A stretch of DNA of 64,000 nucleotides from Allonocardiopsis opalescens (GTDB taxonomy: Bacteria; Actinomycetota; Actinomycetes; Streptosporangiales; Streptosporangiaceae). Within the stretch, counting starts at the first letter, position 1. Each line of letters opens with the position of its first letter. Of the stretch, positions 61,439-64,000 are shown in pieces. Both the position numbers and the translations under genes were made by a program. Under the pieces are notes generated by a model. The model saw only the letters and a program-made list of their open reading frames with translations, ran no database searches and was not told where the DNA came from. The DNA is taken from contig NZ_PVZC01000001.1 of NCBI RefSeq assembly GCF_003002095.1, positions 744,001-808,000 of the forward strand, given 5' to 3'.

Positions 61439-62715
61439 ACCGGTCGTCGGCCCCCCGCTGGGCCCTGCAGCGGATCGACACCGGCACGCTCCTGCTCGCG
61501 GCGGCGGCGCTGGTCGTGGTGGCCGTGTCGCTCTCGGCCACCGCGATGGCGGGGCTGCGCGACCCGGCCACCGCCTTCGGCTTCGGGGTGCTGGTGGCGG
61601 TGGGGGAGCTGACCCGGATGACGCTGCCCGGCAACCGGGAGGTCGCGCCGATCAGCTCGGCGGGGGCGCTCGGCTACACCTTCGTCCTCACCGTGGCCGG
61701 GGTGCCCGCGGTGCACTCCGCCACCCAGGTGATCTCGGTGTGCGCGCTGGCGACCCTGCTGGGCGCCCTGCCGCACCTGGTGGTCAACCGAGGTCCGCAT
61801 CTGGACGCGGTGGCGCGGCGGCTGCTGGTCGTCGCCCTGGTCGCGGTCGTCTACCGGCCGTTCCTGGAGTGGGCGCGCCCGCTGGAGCACCACGTATGGG
61901 TGGCGATCGCCGCCATGGCGGTGCTGGCCACCCTCGTCTGGCTGGCCGACTGCGTCATCGCGGCCGGGCTGCGCGCCGACGCGCTGCGGGCCCGCTTCGG
62001 GGTGACCGTCCGCGACGAGCTGCGGGCGCAGGCGCCGATCGGGGTCGCGGTCGCCACCTCAGGGGTGCTGCTGGCACTGTCGGCCAGCGTGATGGGGCTG
62101 ATCGCGCTGGTGGTGTTCAGCGCCCCGCTGCTCGTCACCCACGTCGCCTTCCGCCGCTACGCCGAGATCCGGCTCACCTACGCGCAGACCGTGCGCGCGC
62201 TGTCCCGGGTCACCGAGGTGGGCGGCTACGTGGAGAACGGCCACTCCCGCCGGGTCAGCCAGCTGGCGGTGATGGTCGGCCGCGACCTCGGCCTGCGCGA
62301 GGCGGAGCTGCTGGACCTGGAGTACGCCGCGCTGATGCACGACATCGGGCAGCTGTCGCTGCCGCGGCCGATCCCGGGCGGCGCCACCGTGCTGGCCGCG
62401 CGGGAGGAGCAGGTGCGCATCGCCGAGCTCGGGGCGAGCGTGATCCAGCAGACCGGGGTGCTGGACCGGGTCGCCGAGATGGTGCGCCGGCAGAGCGACC
62501 CGGCGGCCGGCCGTGCCGAGGACGGCCCGCCGCCGCTGGGCAGCAGGATCATCAAGGCCGCCAACGCCTTCGACGACCTGGTCGGCGGCTCGCGGGACCG
62601 CGACCGGGCGGCCGCCGTGATCGAGCGGCTGCGCCTGGACTCGCGCTGCGAGTACGATCCGCGGGTCATCGAGGCGCTGGAGCGGGTGCACGACCGCCCG
62701 CCGCGCCGGGTCTGA
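61435..62715 (+). CDS. Membrane HD domain protein, degenerate HD-GYP paralog
   Basis: 426 residues from ATG 61435, with about six to seven TM helices then an HD domain (NGHSRRVSQLAV, YAALMHDIGQLSLP). The GYP part is absent and the Lys after HD-x-G is Gln, so nuclease activity is doubtful. It is translationally coupled to the HD-GYP protein and likely forms a pair in which one partner senses or regulates. The C-terminal DPRVIEALERVHD helix completes the fold. Confidence 0.82.
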   Translation: MNRSSAPRWALQRIDTGTLLLAAAALVVVAVSLSATAMAGLRDPATAFGFGVLVAVGELTRMTLPGNREVAPISSAGALGYTFVLTVAGVPAVHSATQVISVCALATLLGALPHLVVNRGPHLDAVARRLLVVALVAVVYRPFLEWARPLEHHVWVAIAAMAVLATLVWLADCVIAAGLRADALRARFGVTVRDELRAQAPIGVAVATSGVLLALSASVMGLIALVVFSAPLLVTHVAFRRYAEIRLTYAQTVRALSRVTEVGGYVENGHSRRVSQLAVMVGRDLGLREAELLDLEYAALMHDIGQLSLPRPIPGGATVLAAREEQVRIAELGASVIQQTGVLDRVAEMVRRQSDPAAGRAEDGPPPLGSRIIKAANAFDDLVGGSRDRDRAAAVIERLRLDSRCEYDPRVIEALERVHDRPPRRV

Positions 62716-62741
62716 ACCGGCCGGCGGGTCCCAGGCCGGGC

Positions 62742-64000
62742 TCAGATGCCGTGGGTGGAGCGCGGGTAGGCGGCGTCGGGGTCGGTGGCGATGTTCACCA
62801 GGTAGGGCACCTGCGCCGCGAAGGCGCGGCGCAGGGCCGGGGCGATGTCGCCGGGGCGGGTGACCAGCTCGCCGCCGCCGCCCAGGGCCCGCACCACCTC
62901 GTCGTAGCGGGTCTGCGGCGCCAGGTCGGCGGCCACGTCGTAGCCGTACAGGAAGCGCATCGGGTTCTTCTCCAGCCCCCAGATGCCGTTGTTGCCGACG
63001 ACCATGACCATGGGCAGCCGGTGCCGGACCGCCGTGTCGACGTCCATCAGCGAGAAGCCGGCCGCGCCGTCGCCCAGCAGCAGCACCACCTGGGCGGACG
63101 GGCGGGCGATCCTGGCGGCCAGGGCGTAGCCCAGGCCGGTGCCCAGGCAGCCGTAGGGGCCGGGGTCCATCCAGGTGCCGGGGCGGTGCTGCTCGACGTA
63201 CTTGCCCGCGAAGGAGACGAAGTCGCCGCCGTCGCCGATGACCACGGCGTCGTCGTCGAGCTGCCGGTTCAGCTCGTGGTAGATCCGCGCGGGATGGACG
63301 GGATCGGCATCGCTGAGCAGGATCCCGGCGTCCTTGGCGGCGGCCTCGCGCACCGCCTCGGCCAGCCGCTCGCACCAGGACGCCCGCGCGCCGGGCCCGC
63401 CCGCACCCTTCGCGTCGGCCAGCGCGGCCAGGATCAGGCCCAGGTCGCCCGCCGCCACCGCGGCGGTGGCGGCGTGGGACGACAGCTGGCCGGGGCTGTC
63501 GGCGATGTGCACCACGGGGGCGGGCGCGGCGCCGTCGCGGCCGCCGAAGACGCCGAAGCCGAGCCGGAAGTCCAGCGGCGCGCCGACCACCACCACCAGG
63601 TCGGCCTCGCCGAAGGCGGCGCCGCGGGCGCGGGTGGCGAGCAGTTCGTGGCCGTGCGGCAGGATGCCGCGGCCCTGGCCGTTGGCGACCACCGGCACCC
63701 GCAGCGCCTCGGCCGCGGCCCGCGCCTGCTCCTCGGCGCCGCACAGCCAGATGTCGGAGCCGAAGACGAACACCGGCCGCTCGGCCGCGGCCAGCAGCGC
63801 GGCGACGGCCGCGACCTGGTCGGGGTCGGGCGCGAGCCGATCCACCGGGGCGGGCGGCGGCAGCTCGGTCTCGGCCTGGCCGTAGAGGTCGTCCATCGGC
63901 ACGTCGAGGAAGACGGGGCCCTGGTGCGGGCTCAGCGCGGTGCGGAAGGCGTCGTCGCTGGCCGCCGCGACCTGGTCGGCGCCGTAGACGGTGCCGGCGT
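62742..64000 (-). CDS. Thiamine diphosphate-dependent enzyme, acetolactate-synthase-like (partial)
   Basis: The 3' end of the gene is at 62742; the 5' end lies beyond the window. About 419 residues are visible. The central FAD/acyl domain (DQVAAVAALLAAAERPVFVF) and TPP domain (GDGAAGFSLMDVDTAVRHRL ... NNGIWGLEKN) are clear. Residues fit acetolactate synthase-like or oxalyl-CoA-decarboxylase-like enzymes; the subgroup is undecided because the N-terminal substrate-binding part is missing. Convergent with the HD pair (26-bp gap). Confidence 0.82.
   Translation of the reverse strand, partial: AGTVYGADQVAAASDDAFRTALSPHQGPVFLDVPMDDLYGQAETELPPPAPVDRLAPDPDQVAAVAALLAAAERPVFVFGSDIWLCGAEEQARAAAEALRVPVVANGQGRGILPHGHELLATRARGAAFGEADLVVVVGAPLDFRLGFGVFGGRDGAAPAPVVHIADSPGQLSSHAATAAVAAGDLGLILAALADAKGAGGPGARASWCERLAEAVREAAAKDAGILLSDADPVHPARIYHELNRQLDDDAVVIGDGGDFVSFAGKYVEQHRPGTWMDPGPYGCLGTGLGYALAARIARPSAQVVLLLGDGAAGFSLMDVDTAVRHRLPMVMVVGNNGIWGLEKNPMRFLYGYDVAADLAPQTRYDEVVRALGGGGELVTRPGDIAPALRRAFAAQVPYLVNIATDPDAAYPRSTHGI

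Overview
This window is very GC-rich (G/C-biased third codon positions, many GTG and some TTG starts, 4-bp ATGA/GTGA overlaps). It carries actinobacterial marker genes: WhiB7, mycoredoxin, AdnAB, UvrD2, DUF397, ANTAR, SigR/RsrA, a PPA1309-family gene and a UPF0182 gene. It is most likely chromosomal DNA of a Streptosporangiales/Nocardiopsaceae-like actinomycete; the genus cannot be fixed from sequence alone.

The backbone follows, from memory, the mycobacterial Rv3202c-Rv3193c block: adnA, adnB, nudC, mycoredoxin, uvrD2, whiB7, ABC1 kinase, ThiF-like gene, DUF2342 metalloprotease, PDZ/Lon-like protease and UPF0182 protein. Several blocks are inserted into it. At 7.8-11.2 kb lie a lipoprotein, a hydrolase and an M20 peptidase. 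At 12.2-13.0 kb lie DUF397 and ANTAR genes. At 13.6-28.2 kb lie two permease-prefix membrane proteins, a PadR regulator divergent from a complete cytochrome bd operon (cydA-cydB-cydD-cydC), a lytic transglycosylase, a Uma2-fold protein, hisS, a fused pabAB, and an MDR oxidoreductase/HxlR pair.

Right of 46 kb the character changes. A decaying then well-conserved ~98-bp tandem repeat array runs into a 233-bp inverted-repeat arm containing an initiator tRNA gene. About 1.9 kb later the same arm and tRNA recur in opposite orientation, followed by a second repeat array. The cassette between holds an ACT-GNAT gene and an orphan nirD. A second inverted-repeat pair (174-bp arms, each with two TTGTCCACA DnaA-type boxes) flanks hisN and a HAD phosphatase. 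A third DnaA-box cluster sits at 35.56-35.75 kb.

The last part (53.5-64 kb) holds rsgA-aroA (rsgA apparently starting at CTG inside a CTGA overlap), a DoxX protein, an SRAP/YedK protein, a methyltransferase, sigR-rsrA behind a textbook SigR promoter, two tandem membrane HD-domain proteins, and a thiamine-diphosphate enzyme cut by the window end.

The genes fall into functional groups. DNA repair and maintenance: AdnAB, UvrD2, SRAP. Thiol/redox and antibiotic stress: mycoredoxin, SigR/RsrA, WhiB7, cytochrome bd. Core metabolism: HisS, PabAB, AroA, HisN, NudC, MoaE. The most informative regulatory sequences are the PadR operator at cydA, the WhiB7 promoter plus attenuator leader, two SigR-type promoters, and the repeat/DnaA-box architecture.
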